From Massariosphaeria phaeospora (Eukaryota; Ascomycota; Dothideomycetes; Pleosporales), in NCBI GenBank assembly GCA_011032825.1, contig JAADJZ010000015.1:682001-746000 (forward strand): a stretch of 64,000 nucleotides of DNA, given 5' to 3'. Both the position numbers and the translations under genes were made by a program. Each line of letters starts with the position of its first letter. Within the stretch, counting starts at the first letter, position 1. This document shows positions 44,956 to 57,558 of the stretch, piece by piece. A model generated the notes under the pieces. It worked only from the letters and a program-made list of their open reading frames with translations. It was not told where the DNA came from and made no database searches.

Positions 44956-47900
44956 TCTACACAAACGATTTCGCAAACCGAAGCAGTTTCTAGACCAGGG
45001 CTTTCTCCTTTGATGGCACGGATGATTCGACTGGAGAGAGACGCCCTCCTTGTCTTGTGCGCAGTAGCACGATAACACCTCAGCCCTGCACCGGCAAATC
45101 GATTGCGCCTGGGGGCAGTGGCAATTTGTATCTGCAAGGTCCTGGGATGGTGTCACGTGGGTCTTTGGGTGATAGTTGAACTGTTTCTGATCGCCGGAGC
45201 CACCAACACGATTGCAAAGGTCGCGCAAATGTCTCGAACAGCAAGTCGTTATGCGGAGCTCGTGCTCAGAACAGTGGATTCTAATGCATGTCAGACGCGC
45301 ATAGCTTCAAAGAACTTGGAAGAGAGGAAGTACAAACGTAATGGCACGGCGATCCTGTGATTTGAAGATCAGTTTCATGGTGGCAATCAGAAAAAAGAAA
45401 CATCAAAGATATGTTGATCGCCTTTTCATCATTCCGGATTCGAAGGACTTTATCTACACCAACCACCACAACCACAAGACACCTTGAGAAGAGCCCTAGA
45501 GGCCGTCAAGAGACACGCTGCGTGTCTTCCTCGAGGACTATTTACGAGGAAGGTGAGAGCGCACAATTAGCACCCTATCTCCCTTTGTGTAGAAAAAAAC
45601 CGGTGAAAACCCTCGAGTCTACTTTGCGGACTCTTCGCGAGGGGTAAAGGCGGCGGGCATCGTCCTGCAAAAGGAGGACAACCAAATGATGAAACGCGGC
45701 AATCGAAAAATAACTATTTGGATCTTTGACGGTGGTCATTCATTCTGTCCTCCATTTTGGTGTGATCATATTCGACGCATACGCGCAGAACGCCGATCTA
45801 CACATGATCATTCTGTCCTATGTCAGGGGGTAATTTGGTCGTTGCCTTATTGTGATTGAGCGGGCAAGGTCAACGCCAAGATACGGTTGTGAGGAATCAT
45901 TGTTGGCTCCGAGCAGCTCTCGGCTTGTACTCCACGGTTAAAGAGTGTTCGCTGGCTTAATAGACGCCTAGTCCTCCGAGCGATAATGAGGGGTATTCAC
46001 CGAGTTCTACCCGAGCTTGCGGCCCAGCTGCTCATCTTGGTATTGTCGATATCGGAGCTCGTCAATACGCGGTATTGGCCGCTATGTCTTCTTCCTGTCC
46101 AAGAGTTGGAATGGGATGGCGGGACTTCCAAGAATTCCTTGGACGACAGGAGGATCCATGTCTGATGCGGATCGAGCTCACCGGTGCTGGTCGACTGAAC
46201 GAAAAATGCGCAGGACGAAAGCAGTTGAAATATTGACAAACAACATCATTCTTGCAGCAAAAGAACATCAAGCTGGGTATATAAGCATCATTTGAACATT
46301 TGAGATCGGCATCCTGAGGGAGGATATGGACAGCATGGTGCCGCAATTACTCGGGCACCGACCGGATACAGTAATACGTTCGAAACACAAGCAAGACTTC
46401 TAAAGACGTGACAATAGGTGGCTGACTCGGACTCCGATTTCGCAAGAGATACTGTTCAGCCCCAACAGCCTCGGTAACACTGGATTCCCTTTGGAATAGG
46501 CTCACGCTGGGCTACGTCCTCTCACTCCCTATGGTCGAGACACGACATGGAACTTATGGTTGCTGGTGGCAAACGCATCCTCATAAGCTTTAGTCGCTTT
46601 ACTCGTATTACCCCTTTATCTCTTCAAGCTTGTGCTCAGAAGTTACTCCTGCTCAAGCAAGAAAGACACATGCTCCTTTTGTTGCCACCTTGCAAGCATC
46701 CTCAAGGCCAACATCAATATCTCTGAGGATGATTGCTACCTAGCAGTAAGCGACTAAACATTGCGACGTCCTGCATCCGAGGGACTTGAGGCCTGCCCTT
46801 TGCCTTCTGCCTTTTGCCTTATTCGACGCACCACCGCCGACCTTCAAGTGTGTGGTAACAAACTGATACGCATGATTTATTTTGGGATACTTGAAACAGA
46901 CTCGCGAAAACAATAGCAGACAAGCTGATGTTCGACATACGTACGACCTTACGTTCTCCTCCAAGCGCTAGTGACAGAGCAGATCAATACGGTAATCATG
47001 GTATGATTTGCTGTCAGATTCCTGATTAACCCACGGAGGCTAGCCTGAGATCCCTTGTCCTGCGCTCGGCCGATTCAACAACCTGGGTATGCTTGTGCGC
47101 TTCACACAGCGTATGTCTATTAAAAATCGACTATGACAAGGGTTGCCTTGAAATAGCTTCCCTTTGGGGACAAGCATGGTACTTGGATGATCAGTTGCAT
47201 CAAAGTTACAACATCCGTTGCATCGGCTGTGTGCTTCTCGAACGGACCAGCTTTGGTCACTTGCACCGGTCCCTTTTGATACCTTTTGGGTCCCCCTCAA
47301 GGCACAATCTAGAAGACCCTATACTTGGCCTCGTTTTGATACCCTTAGCACTAACAACCGAGTTGATCTCTACCTCGACACCAGCGGCTATGCGTGGTCT
47401 AGGCTGTCAGCCTTGATCAATTTACCCGCTTAATCCGACCCTCCAAGCCAGATTTCTCGCAGATACACTTGTATTCATACGTACATCTGCACCAGCCTCA
47501 ACTCATATTCGCATTGCCTCATATAGTGAAGCCCGCTCCGCTCTACTCAACAGGCAAACTTATATTCAGATACCAGCAAGCGGCGATCCAAGCCTTCCAC
47601 GCAACAAAAAATAAACCGATGTCTATGCTACTTCTAGCTCTGTGCGGCCAATCTAATCGCAGCCAGGATACGGGCTCGTATCGTCAGAAGGGGCGTGAAC
47701 CCGTTCCCCCGCTTAGTGCCGTTTGCACACCCTCTATTTTGGCAGGCCGGCAGGGCTAACGAATTACGGGACCACGGATATGCCCTCCGCCCTTTTAGCA
47801 CATCGGCCGTGCGGAAAGGACCCTGACACGCCTCAATGCAATGCATGGTTAAGTCCACCTCCATCCTCCAGGACAAAAATACTTGAAAGTGTTTCGTCTT

Positions 47901-48636
47901 TCTACATATCCGACCATACTCAGTCCTCCAGCGTCGACTGGTAGCTTCGTGCCTTCCTATTTCGGACCTCTAAATTCCTGTTTCTGTCAGGCAACACCCT
48001 GTCCTGGAGGAATTTCAGTTGTAGGTCCAGTTCATAGAGGCCTCCGGAACCGTACTGCTGGGTCGGGAAGGATTCATCCATACAGCGTCCTTCGCAACTA
48101 CGCCACGTGGGCACGTCATGGGACTCACTGAGCCTCAGTGTTATCACCTTTCACTGGCCTCTTGGCCCTTGGCAGGCTTAACAAGCATATGTCACTGTCA
48201 TCGTCTCCAACCCGCGGACATTTACTGATAAGGAAAGCGATGCTTATGGATCTCGGGTACATTTCCCTAACAACAGCATGGAGCTCGAGGTATAGAGCGA
48301 GAAACGTCATACCGAAAGGCGACTTTCCTTACGAACATTATCTGTTACGATCATCCGCTAAAATGGTAGCCAGCCATGGCCATACTTATCAAAAAACAGC
48401 TAGTACAGCAGGGAAGAAATTATTAAGCTTGCGCGGCAAGAAACATAACCAAAGTAACCGGCTGTTTTGCGCTGCGGCCTGGTTCGCAGCGCCGAAAGAA
48501 GATAATCAGACCAACTCGTCATTAAACCCAGGAGAAAACCAACTTGATCCTGCAAGATCACATTTTGTGGGTTGTAAGGAAATCCTCTTGACAGTATAAG
48601 AGATTATAGCAACATTTCAAACGTTTGTCTTTACTT
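44956..48636. other. 3.7 kb gene-poor spacer between C2H2 paralogues B and C
   Basis: No supported gene. Short frames overlap on both strands. CACGTG elements occur at 45154 and 48104. I looked for a further degenerate copy of the GNLxRH finger motif on the minus strand and did not see one. Confidence 0.4.
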
Positions 48637-49899
48637 TTACAACGCCCGATTGTTTCCACTAGACTGAGTAATGTCTTTGTTGTGTTTTTGTCGCGTCTCT
48701 GGCTCAGTATCCGGAAGACCATGCTTCTGCCACTCATGCTTTCTTTTTGCGTCGGGGCGTTTGTATGCCTGTTTGCATATTCGACATATATTCTTCAATC
48801 TGGTCGCCAAAGAAAGTTTCGTATGGGTCTGACGGTTATGCCTCTTCAAATTGCCTGGTGCATATTTACCTTTGAATATTCGGTTGCAGGGGCGGCAGGC
48901 AAGGAATGGTGAACGAGTTCCTTCAGGTCCCGGGTCGTGCTGGTCGTGCTGGTCTTGCGGATCTTCCTTCTCGATAATGTTGCAGTTCCATCTTAACTCT
49001 TCGTCAAGAGCAATGGGGCTGTATATAGGCGGCGGTACTTCGCCGTACTTATCTTGATGATGGATGAAGGTTGGAAATTGATAAGTGTCATGCGCAGGTC
49101 CGCTGCTACCCGTGGCGTCGGCTAGTTCTCCTCCAAGGTCATACATCCCACGTGTATCCATCGACCTCTGATGGGGAGAGAAGCAGGAAGAGTTGTAACC
49201 AGGTTGCGTTTGAGGAAAAGACTGGCTATATGGACTACATGTTCCATGCGTAAGAGGCGGAGACATTTCAGCGAAACTATATGATCGTGGATGGGCCGCA
49301 GAAGCGATGTTGTCAAACATAGCTGCGTTTGTGTCCGTCCAGTCCGAGAGATCCTGTTCTGTGACCGATCTTCTGCTCGAGGATTGCGCGGTCGCAAGCA
49401 CAGGCGTGAAGGGAGCCGCGAGAAGAGAAACACTGTCATAATGGTTTCCCCTACGCCGGCAGTACTGCTCCGGATTACCGTCGCCTTGTTCGCTTACTGG
49501 TGATACTTCCGCAGAATGGGGTGATGGTGTGAGAAGCTGTGCGTTCGTTCGCAGGTAGAGCTGATCACATGGTTGCTCAATTGCATTGGTGTTCAAAAGT
49601 GGGGCTGGCCATTCGGAATCAGAGGCCGTGTTTGGGGCAATGAATGAGCTGCCAGGATTCCAACCTTGGTGGGACATAGGCAAGTCAATTAGTCGCTGAT
49701 CATGCATAGTTCCCAGGGAGGTCTCCTGGCAAGGAGGGTCGTATTCAAATCGCCCCTCAAGTTCATACACACTTGAGTCATGGAGCTCGGGCAGCAAGAC
49801 TGGGTGCGTCTCCAATTCTTGCGGCGGCGCGTACCAGCTAGGTTGACGTAGACCACCCCCAGTGTCGACAGAATTCGTTCGCGAGAAGTGGAACTTCAT
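48637..49899 (-). CDS. C2H2 zinc-finger transcription factor (paralogue C)
   Basis: A single exon of 420 residues from the ATG at 49899 (MKFHFSRTNSVDTGG). Two C-terminal fingers: C335-x2-C338-x15-H354-x4-H359 with FKGKYAPGNLKRHNRQTH, and C372-x2-C375-x12-H388-x4-H393 with YKRPDAKRKHEWQKHG. The linker between the fingers is 12 residues. The N-terminal 320 residues are Ser/Gln/Tyr/Pro-rich with no known domain; a short Asp/Gln/His-rich run (QDQHDQHD) precedes the fingers. It has the same order, spacing and G-x-Y-x2-G-N-L core as paralogues A and B, all on the minus strand. Probably a nuclear DNA-binding regulator; targets unknown. Confidence 0.78.
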   Translation of the reverse strand: MKFHFSRTNSVDTGGGLRQPSWYAPPQELETHPVLLPELHDSSVYELEGRFEYDPPCQETSLGTMHDQRLIDLPMSHQGWNPGSSFIAPNTASDSEWPAPLLNTNAIEQPCDQLYLRTNAQLLTPSPHSAEVSPVSEQGDGNPEQYCRRRGNHYDSVSLLAAPFTPVLATAQSSSRRSVTEQDLSDWTDTNAAMFDNIASAAHPRSYSFAEMSPPLTHGTCSPYSQSFPQTQPGYNSSCFSPHQRSMDTRGMYDLGGELADATGSSGPAHDTYQFPTFIHHQDKYGEVPPPIYSPIALDEELRWNCNIIEKEDPQDQHDQHDPGPEGTRSPFLACRPCNRIFKGKYAPGNLKRHNRQTHTKLSLATRLKNICRICKQAYKRPDAKRKHEWQKHGLPDTEPETRQKHNKDITQSSGNNRAL

Positions 49900-52800
49900 C
49901 CTTCCAAAGCTTTTCCGAAAACTTCTGGGGCGTGATGACCTGGAGAGTTTTCGTTCTTTCGCGGAAGCCTCTAGGTCACTAGTCGCTCGATTTGAATTAA
50001 GAGGATCGGTCTTTGGGTCAGGCGGGCCCGGTATCGTAGGGGCAGTAGATGAAAATGGGGGCCGTGGGGCGCTTCTAGTACCCTTGCTGCCAGACCAAGT
50101 GAGCCTATTAAGGTCAGTAAAATTATATCATTGGATGACAACACAGGTAGAGATCGTACGAACTCGATTTTCCAGCGATTGTTGGACTCGATGAGAAGTC
50201 GCATCTTGCCACTGGGGGGGATCAGGCCAAAATATCTGGGGGTCGGACTGGGGCGAGGGTGCAGGACTCTTAACTCCCCACAACCCACGCGGAAAGAGCT
50301 GGGAGATTTGCCAAGGGAGGACCCAATTCAGTCCTGCTGAATCATGTGCACGCGGCGCGGGTGCACATAGTACAGTCCCTCGGCGACGTTCCGGAACCGG
50401 CCGCTCCATCCCCTCCACACCCCACGACAAGGGACACACTACAGGAGGAGGACTGCCATGGCGTACTACTCTGGAGATGTTTTTCGTGACGGCTAGCTTC
50501 GCCGTGCGCCTAGAAGAAGGCGGAAGACGACGTGGCACGAGCTCGCTTCCCCAGGGCGACGGCGACGGCGACGGCGGCGATGGCAGCTTACTGCTTTCGG
50601 ATATTTACATTCACGGCTCCGTATGGTTGCCCTGCTTCCATGAAAGGGACTCTAGCGAATCGGCGGTAGTCAATGGTACGGACGGTTGGGGTTTGCGGCT
50701 TCGCGGCTCCGGGACTTGTTGCTGCCTAAGGACAAATTCAGCTGTGCGACGGTGGGAGAAAAAGGAGGACTCATGGCGTACCCACGAAACCATTCTTCCG
50801 GCGTCTCTCGAGATTAAGCGACCCGTTTATTGCTTGCTACTCTGGAAGTTAATTGGATCGTTGTGTAGGAGTTCTTCACCGGTCCTCGGCGACAAGCGAA
50901 TCATGTTATACCATCGATAGCAACCGAATCGAGGAGCGGCGATGGGAGTCGTACGTTTCAAGAATGAAGCACACCTGCGCTTTTCGGACGGTGGCGCCGC
51001 CGGTCGCCGGCCTGCAGCAGGCGTAGAGTCCGGGTACTTTGCTCAGACTTTGCTATCACAAGCTCTTGAGGGGATCGCAGGAATGCGTTGTACTGCTATA
51101 CTGCTAACCCTGCAACGGAGTATAACGCTGACCGGTCGAGGACAACCAGAAACATTGGAAATGCAACAACAAGTCTAATTCAAAAAAACAAAGGGGGCTC
51201 AAAATTCGAAGAGTTCGTTGGAACATTTCATCTCATCAAAGATGTTCTGACACCTAAATGCTATATACTCAAGAGACCTCGCTGCGGCTGAGTGTCTTGG
51301 GGCCTAAACTCCCGAGGTCGCGGGTACTTTCAGCCTTTCGACTTGCAACTTCTTATTTTAGACTACGATGAGGCTTTCTTCAAGGCAGATTCGTGATGAT
51401 GTTGATCTACTCGTCTAAGACCCCTTCCAGCCGCGTTGTAAGACGACTGTTAAGACGCCGAAGCCCAGGGCAGCTATCGGGCTTCGAATGCATAGGCTCA
51501 GCCTACCGCCACTACCGAGGATATTCAAGACATATCCACGCGAAGCGACAGAGAAGAGGAACAGATATCTATGCTTGCAGTTTGGGTCGGCGTACGTAGT
51601 GCGAAGACGGAGGTGAGACCACCATGGAGCCTGGAATTACAGGGCAAGCTGAGTCGAACTTCGCGGCGGGGAGGCTCAACGCAAAGATGACCAAATGTAG
51701 TCAGAATGGCGCATGACGGCCATCCCACGCAGTCGAGATAAGGAGGCCGGACGGGATTGATCAGGTCGTTCAGGGGAGATTCCGGAGCAGACAGGAGCGC
51801 AGGACTCATGCGAGCCGCCCTCGCCGACCTGTCCTGCAGGGCCAGACACTAACTATAGCTTGGGCTAATTACGGGGCTCCGCTTTCGAGTCTGAGGGCGG
51901 CCTCTGGGAGTGATGTTGTCTATTGCCTGGAAATCAAGGCACAATTGCCCTGTTTTTGCCTGCTTTCCTACGCCGGCCGATGTCCGGATACTGTCCTTGT
52001 GACATTCGAGCCGGCCGCGTAAGAATACCCCAGTGGAGAAAGGAAAAGCAAGAATGTCCATCAGCGACGAGGCTGCGGTTCGAACAAAGTATGCACGGAT
52101 CCGTCGATTGCCCCGCATTTCGGGAGGGGTCGTCACCATCGGTGATCTGTGCGGATGGGATGCCTCCCGTGCTTTCCTTTCCGCTCGCCTCATCCCGTCC
52201 GTCTTGGTCTCGTTTAAACGCCGGTTGAGAGGTACAATCCACATGCCATGCTTTGATGTGACCCGCCTCGAGAATGTCATGTGGGGCAGCAGTCTCCAAC
52301 CGTCGGAGCGCTGATCCGGCGTGCGTTGTGAATCGGCCCGAAATGCGACCCGGAAGGCCTTCAACCTGGGACCTGGGCCCCGTCTGTCCTACGTGACACA
52401 AACACGTCAATGGCAGGTACGACGTGAGGCAGAGCCTCAACGCCCTGGGGATCTTTGCCCTCCGCCCTCTTGGTACGGCGCCCGTTGCAGGCACTGACAG
52501 CCGTTGTTACGTCGCCCGAGTCCTTCTCCTACCTTTCGCAAATACTCGCGCTGTGTCATGTCGAGGACCACACTTTTGCCGACATTCCTACCTGATTTCC
52601 CGATAAATCCCGATGTTTTCAGCTGGCCGGTGTTCAAGTGACCGTCTGCATTGACACTTTTCCGCCCAATCACCTACCTTCCGACTCCTCCATCTCCGTC
52701 AGTCCGCTCATCCTTACAACGTCCGGGCCAGCCTCCACTGCATGTTCACGTGGGCACCAAACTACCCGGGATCCACAATGCCGGTACTTCACTGGGTACT

Positions 52801-53402
52801 TCACCGAACAACGCATTACAGCACAGAGGCCTACCTCTCGATTGAGAAGTGGATCTACATGGCGAGTATGTATGCAGGTGTTCCCTGCGCACGCTATGCT
52901 GGACGGAGTATCCTTCTGGATAATAGCGAGTAGGTCTTCCAGATGACCTGTTGCGCGCGATGCCACGTCGGTATTCAATACTGCATTGCAGAAAAATCCG
53001 GTCAGTGAGGAGCGCGCAACTCCGTATGCTGATTCCAGATCTGGGGCTACGTCGGTATGTGATGGAATGACTCACATACCGCGAGAGACATGCTGGTTGC
53101 ACTTTCGGAGCATACGAGAATTCAAACGCATCCATTAGATGATGAGACTATCCTAACGCCGAGGTATCGTGTATGCCCGCCCACCTAGCCAAAAAAAGAC
53201 ACTAAACGCCCAAGCTCCAGCCTTGCCCCTACATTTCCGGCAGCAGTACCCATATCGCTGCTGCTAAGACGTAGTCTGACCTGACCTACTCCGCTATGCT
53301 ATGCCGTTCCCAAGCATCCCGTTGATGCCTAGAGGTAGCCATGTCCTGAACGCCCTATATTGTGTCCATAAATGCTAGAAAAAGGTAGTATGAACACCAT
53401 TC
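49900..53402. other. 3.5 kb gene-poor region
   Basis: Upstream of paralogue C and partly GC-rich. A GGCGAC trinucleotide-type repeat occurs at about 50558-50582. Open frames of up to 186 codons (51934-52494) overlap others on the opposite strand and have no motif. No gene was supported. Confidence 0.4.
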
Positions 53403-54056
53403 TTACGCGCGAGGCCTTTCTTCTTCGTCTTCTTCATATCCTTCTTCTTCGCAGTACTGCACTTCGTCTTCAACCTGCACATATGCAATACTATTCCAGG
53501 CTGCATCGCGCTGGGGTTCAGCTACCCATAACGTCATGTTGGTGTTTGGCGACTGTGTGGTGGTGGAGAGTTGGTGGAGGTTAGAGAGGGTAAGAGTTGG
53601 TTGGGTGTTGCTGGTGACTGGCGCACTATTGCCCTGGGGATTTGCGTGGGTGGTGGCGGCGTAGCCGTACTGGTAGGTTGTGGGATGATTGTAGTAGGTT
53701 TGCGGCTGTGGCGTTTGGTAGGTTTCGGGGTTCTGAGCTGCCCAGGGGCGGGGCACAGCGTGCCAGTGGTGCTGGGTGGGATGTTGTGGTGGCGAGACGG
53801 AAGTGGCGTATGTTGAGTTGTTGGGTGGCGTAGTAGATGTGTTTGGAGAAAAGGAGTTGTAGGCGTAGGTGTCGTAGTGGTGATAGCTTGTTCCACTATG
53901 TGCTGACGAAGTTGTGCTTGCTTCTTGGTATTCCGAGGTGGAATTTGCAGGCGTGTTGGGGTATGAAGGCAGTTGATAGTAGGCTTGCTTTTGTTCTGAG
54001 CTGCTGACATCTTGGCCACCGCCATAGGATTGCGATGGGTTTTGTGGGTAAGACAT
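53403..54056 (-). CDS. Low-complexity Tyr/Ser/Thr/Pro-rich protein with acidic tail
   Basis: A 217-residue frame beginning MSYPQNPSQSYGGGQ. Residues 1-165 are dominated by Tyr, Ser, Thr, Pro, Gln and Asn without a domain (TYQYGYAATTHANPQG). The last 45 residues hold MTLWVAEPQRDAAWNSIAYV followed by a strongly acidic end (EEEGYEEDEEERPRA). I do not recognise it. Such composition suits a disordered or condensate-forming protein, but this is inference. The start was chosen as the first ATG. The frame is open upstream through a 14-bp minisatellite, but that part has no ATG. No introns are needed. Confidence 0.55.
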   Translation of the reverse strand: MSYPQNPSQSYGGGQDVSSSEQKQAYYQLPSYPNTPANSTSEYQEASTTSSAHSGTSYHHYDTYAYNSFSPNTSTTPPNNSTYATSVSPPQHPTQHHWHAVPRPWAAQNPETYQTPQPQTYYNHPTTYQYGYAATTHANPQGNSAPVTSNTQPTLTLSNLHQLSTTTQSPNTNMTLWVAEPQRDAAWNSIAYVQVEDEVQYCEEEGYEEDEEERPRA

Positions 54057-54078
54057 GCTGGTTGTAGCGTTCTTAGAG

Positions 54079-54152
54079 GCGGAGGTGGAGGTGGAGATGC
54101 GGAGGTGGAGATGCGGAGGCGCAGATGCGGAGGTGGAGATATAGAGGTGGGG
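54079..54152. repeat. 14-bp minisatellite upstream of the low-complexity gene
   Basis: Imperfect tandem copies of GGAGGTGGAGATGC (plus strand), about four units with a few substitutions. It lies immediately 5' of the ATG of the minus-strand gene ending at 53403, so it probably falls in its leader. The 14-nt unit means a coding read-through would shift frame with each added copy. Confidence 0.7.
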
Positions 54153-55775
54153 TTGCTGAAGTTTAGTGCTAAGTAGGTCTTCTTGAAACTTTCGAGTGAG
54201 TATATCAAGCGCGGTGGTTCTGGGAAAGAGCAAGTTAAGTAGGAGATTCCTTGTTGATATACTAGCACAAGCAAGAAAACCCCCGTGAGCAAGGCGGCAG
54301 TCTATAGAAGAAGGCAGCACAACATGACAATAACAGGACCCTAACAGAACAATAAAAGACGGTCGATTACAATAAGAAAAGCCGAGTCCGCGTGGTATTG
54401 TCTACTGGTCGCGCGCGCCAGGCAGCTAGTCATCCGCGTCTGCGCGCCTGTCTAGAACTCTCGCTAGACAGCACAACCAGCTATCCTCCAGTACTTTCAC
54501 TGCCGGTACACTCACCATGTCTGCACACAGGCGCATTTGAGTCACATGTGTCTGTTTCTGCATCCTGCGGGACAGCTATACATTGCCGTGACCTCGCTTC
54601 TCCAGGATAGGAAACAGTCCCTCGTTGCCAACCACTCAAGCGCTCTATTGTCGCAGCATCTTCAAGGCAGAAACGTGCGACATGCCGCTGTGTGTTGGTG
54701 GCTGCTAAGCTTTTCGGCATGGCGTAGGGCAGAGCAGTAACACATCGGAAGATCCTGTTATTGGTGATCGGCTATCGGGAAGGGAGCCGTGACGGGGCCC
54801 GAGGGCGAGTCGTAGGGCGAATGGCGACAAGACTTGGTCCGACAATGGGTCTGGAGTGTAGTGGAGGCAGCGGTAGTAGAGATGATCAAGACGGTGGTGC
54901 CATATGCGGCTGTACGTACCTTCGCTTACGAGGCCCTGCAGCCCTACATACGGTACACCAACCCAGCGCACCAGAAACCGGTGAGATGCGAGACGACCAA
55001 TTCGCGTCAGCCATCACCCAATCAAGATCCGGTCGTTCGGTGCAACATCGATCGCTCTCCCCGAGCTCTATTACAGTCCCGATTGGGAAGTAACTTGGAA
55101 GATCACGCCGCTTCAGCTGAAGCAAGCGCCTGACGCCTTCGTCCCAATAGGAACTGCCGAAGACGTTTGGCTACAGATGCAGGAGGCCACACGTGCATAT
55201 GTATATGCGAGCATGTATTAATAAAGGAATGCGAGACTCGATGGCTGCAACGGAAGAAGGAAATGATGAACGACTACAGCTGCCGAAGCAAATTTAGCAG
55301 TAGAAGAACAGCTGAGAGAAAAGCGGTGACTTTTTTTAGAACATGTGGGCTATCACAGCGCGTGGAGGTGCGAGACATTGAGGTGTTAGTGTATCCAGGT
55401 CTGACGGCCCTGTCGTAGGGCTGGATAGTTTCGCGGTTTCGGAAGCTGACGTTACCCTCCACGCGAGGGGTCTCAGATGCGGTAGGGACCTACAGTTGAT
55501 CTCACCTAAACATAGTGACAACGAATACGGTGTGCATGTTCGATGAAGGGATGTCATTAAAGCATTTGCTAGTACATCCGTGTAACTTCAAGGTAGCGAT
55601 CCAAAAGATCGATCGTGAATTCATGCCCTGATTCCGCTCCCCAGTGACTCTCTTTTCAACCGGAAAAGCTGTGTTTTCCCTGCCACGATGTGTTGCAAAT
55701 TGTGCAGTTCGTGAACCGTATGTTACAAATGAAAGAAATTGTGATCGTGCCGAATATGGGAGGTGGATACCATGT
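54153..55775. other. Intergenic region
   Basis: 1.6 kb with only short frames lacking motifs. A CACGTG occurs near 55193. No gene was seen. Confidence 0.4.
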
Positions 55776-57178
55776 TTAAACTTGAACGAACGACCGTGAT
55801 CGATATACAGACGATGCACCATCCGGCTCGTCCTAATGATGTCAGACAATCAATTTAATTGCTCGTAGAGGTGAGACTTACCAGATACCGATCACCATTG
55901 CTGTTCAGACGCAGCTGGCCTTCGTATTGCCAACTGCTCCTCTCTGCCGCAGGCATATGGCTCACTCGTCTAACGCCAACAAACTCCTCCTGAACGTGGT
56001 CCAGAATGAAGGACGTAATGCTAGTATTGTAAAGAACTTCGTCCATGATGTTCGCCCATGTTCCAGAAGCAATAACGCAGTACTTCAAGCTGATTGATGC
56101 AAGAGTATCCTTGTGTCGACTGATTACTTGCATCATCTGTTGTTCGTCCGTGAGTATTCCTTTTAGGCTGAGAGAGCACAATTTGGACCAAATCCCTCCC
56201 AAAATCAGACGGGGAAGAGCCCTTCCGTAGTTATCCAGCTGAGAAATATTGCGATGACTCCATGAGAGGTCGAAATGCATAGTCATATGTTGCAAGTCCT
56301 TAGCCTCAGAGAGCAGAGTGTTGAGATTCCGGAGACCACCTTGTTCAGAATTGATGGCGAACTTTAGAACAATCGTGTTTAGCCGACTGAAGAAGAATTT
56401 TGCGGCTTCCAAGTGAGTCGGGTTGGGGAGGGTGAACATATCCAGGGTGAATTTGGTACCTGCCCCATTTGACTCTGGGAATTCTGCATGGAACTCACGG
56501 ATTCCAGTATATTGCGACATACATATGGCCCCAACGATATCATAGAACCCATATAGGTCCAGAAGTCCGAGATCCCCATGAGAGTGGTAGCTTCGGTTAT
56601 GATGGGCACTCCCTCTCGGGACCAGATCTTTCATCAGCTTGGCCTCCACGGGCACATTGCGAGGTCCTGGCGAGTACACCACTGAGGATACATTAGGCAT
56701 CCAGTCTAATGCTTTGGAAACAGTATGAAGAAGAATGCCATCGGTGCGCATTTCCTCCTGTTCTCGGTAGAGTGCTTGGTAGTGCTTGTACCTACGCAGT
56801 CAGTCAGCCACATGTCAGTAATAGCAGAAGAAGATGGAAAACCGACCGCTGATGTTTGTGCCAGGGATCGACGTGTTGGAGCTCAGGTATTCTAGCAGCT
56901 CGATCATATTCGTTCTCGTGAGTTGCCAGCTCCTCGAGGTATACGGAGCCATCAAAGATAATCTCTTTGACAGAAGCCGCGTAGCTGGAATGCAAAGAGA
57001 TTTTTTGCAGAGCCCCAAGAGCCTGATATCGGGCACAGGCGACCACGCTTCTGAACAAATCTGACGACGCCGTGGCATAGACGCTCGTGCAAACACTCCG
57101 AACCGATTTCAGGTCGACGCGACTAAGATAGCCGAATATTTGCAATTGGAGCTCCGCCGGGAGCTGGGGCAGAGACAT
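55776..57178 (-). CDS. F-box protein
   Basis: The preferred model has three exons (57178-56847, 56791-55882, 55832-55776) and 432 residues. The F-box is at residues 3-45 (LPQLPAELQLQIFGYLSRVD), followed by about 370 residues with irregular leucine-rich segments (LCSLSLKGI, ASISLKYCVI). F-box proteins recruit substrates to SCF ubiquitin ligases through Skp1; the substrate here is unknown. The exon 1/2 junction (GTCGGT donor) joins WHKHQR to YKHYQALYREQEEM in phase. The last intron has GTAAGT, CTGAC and TTAG signals and replaces the final ten codons by an 18-residue end. Without it the protein ends at 55855 with 422 residues. I cannot decide between the two ends from sequence alone. Confidence 0.78.
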
Positions 57179-57558
57179 GATGCGACTGTGATGATGTCGA
57201 GGGGGGACATTCAGAAAGAGCTTGTAGTGTGTGTGTGTGTTTGTTTTGTTGTGGGGTAGGTAGCAGGCTGCAGTGAAGCAAGGTTGGGCGGGTCTCAAGC
57301 TAAGAGGTCGGATTCGCCAATCAGAGAAGTGGCAAGTTTAAGCGACCACATACATCAACGAGGGTGCACGGACCCCTATACATGCGCAGGGAATTACGCC
57401 CAGGTTTGGCCCGAGAGGCGCAGGCAAAGCTAAAGAGAGTCGATTGGAGCTCGGGTTAGCCCTCCTTGCTAGCGTTTGCGAACATTGCTAGTTTATGCGG
57501 TATTTAGGTGTACAGGTAAGAGGCCTAATCGCATACTGTACATCACGAATGAGCTTCA
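57179..57558. other. Short intergenic region
   Basis: 380 bp between the F-box gene start and the RAD10 stop. It holds a (GT)n-like tract at about 57228-57240. No gene was seen. Confidence 0.45.

Noticed and set aside
44956..45228. Upstream extension of C2H2 paralogue B
   Set aside because: Open frame but its first codon is TTG, with no ATG before 44955; Cys-rich composition differs from the rest of the protein.
51934..52494. 186-codon minus-strand frame
   Set aside because: Overlaps frames on the other strand, no recognisable motif, starts at a non-ATG codon in the longest form.
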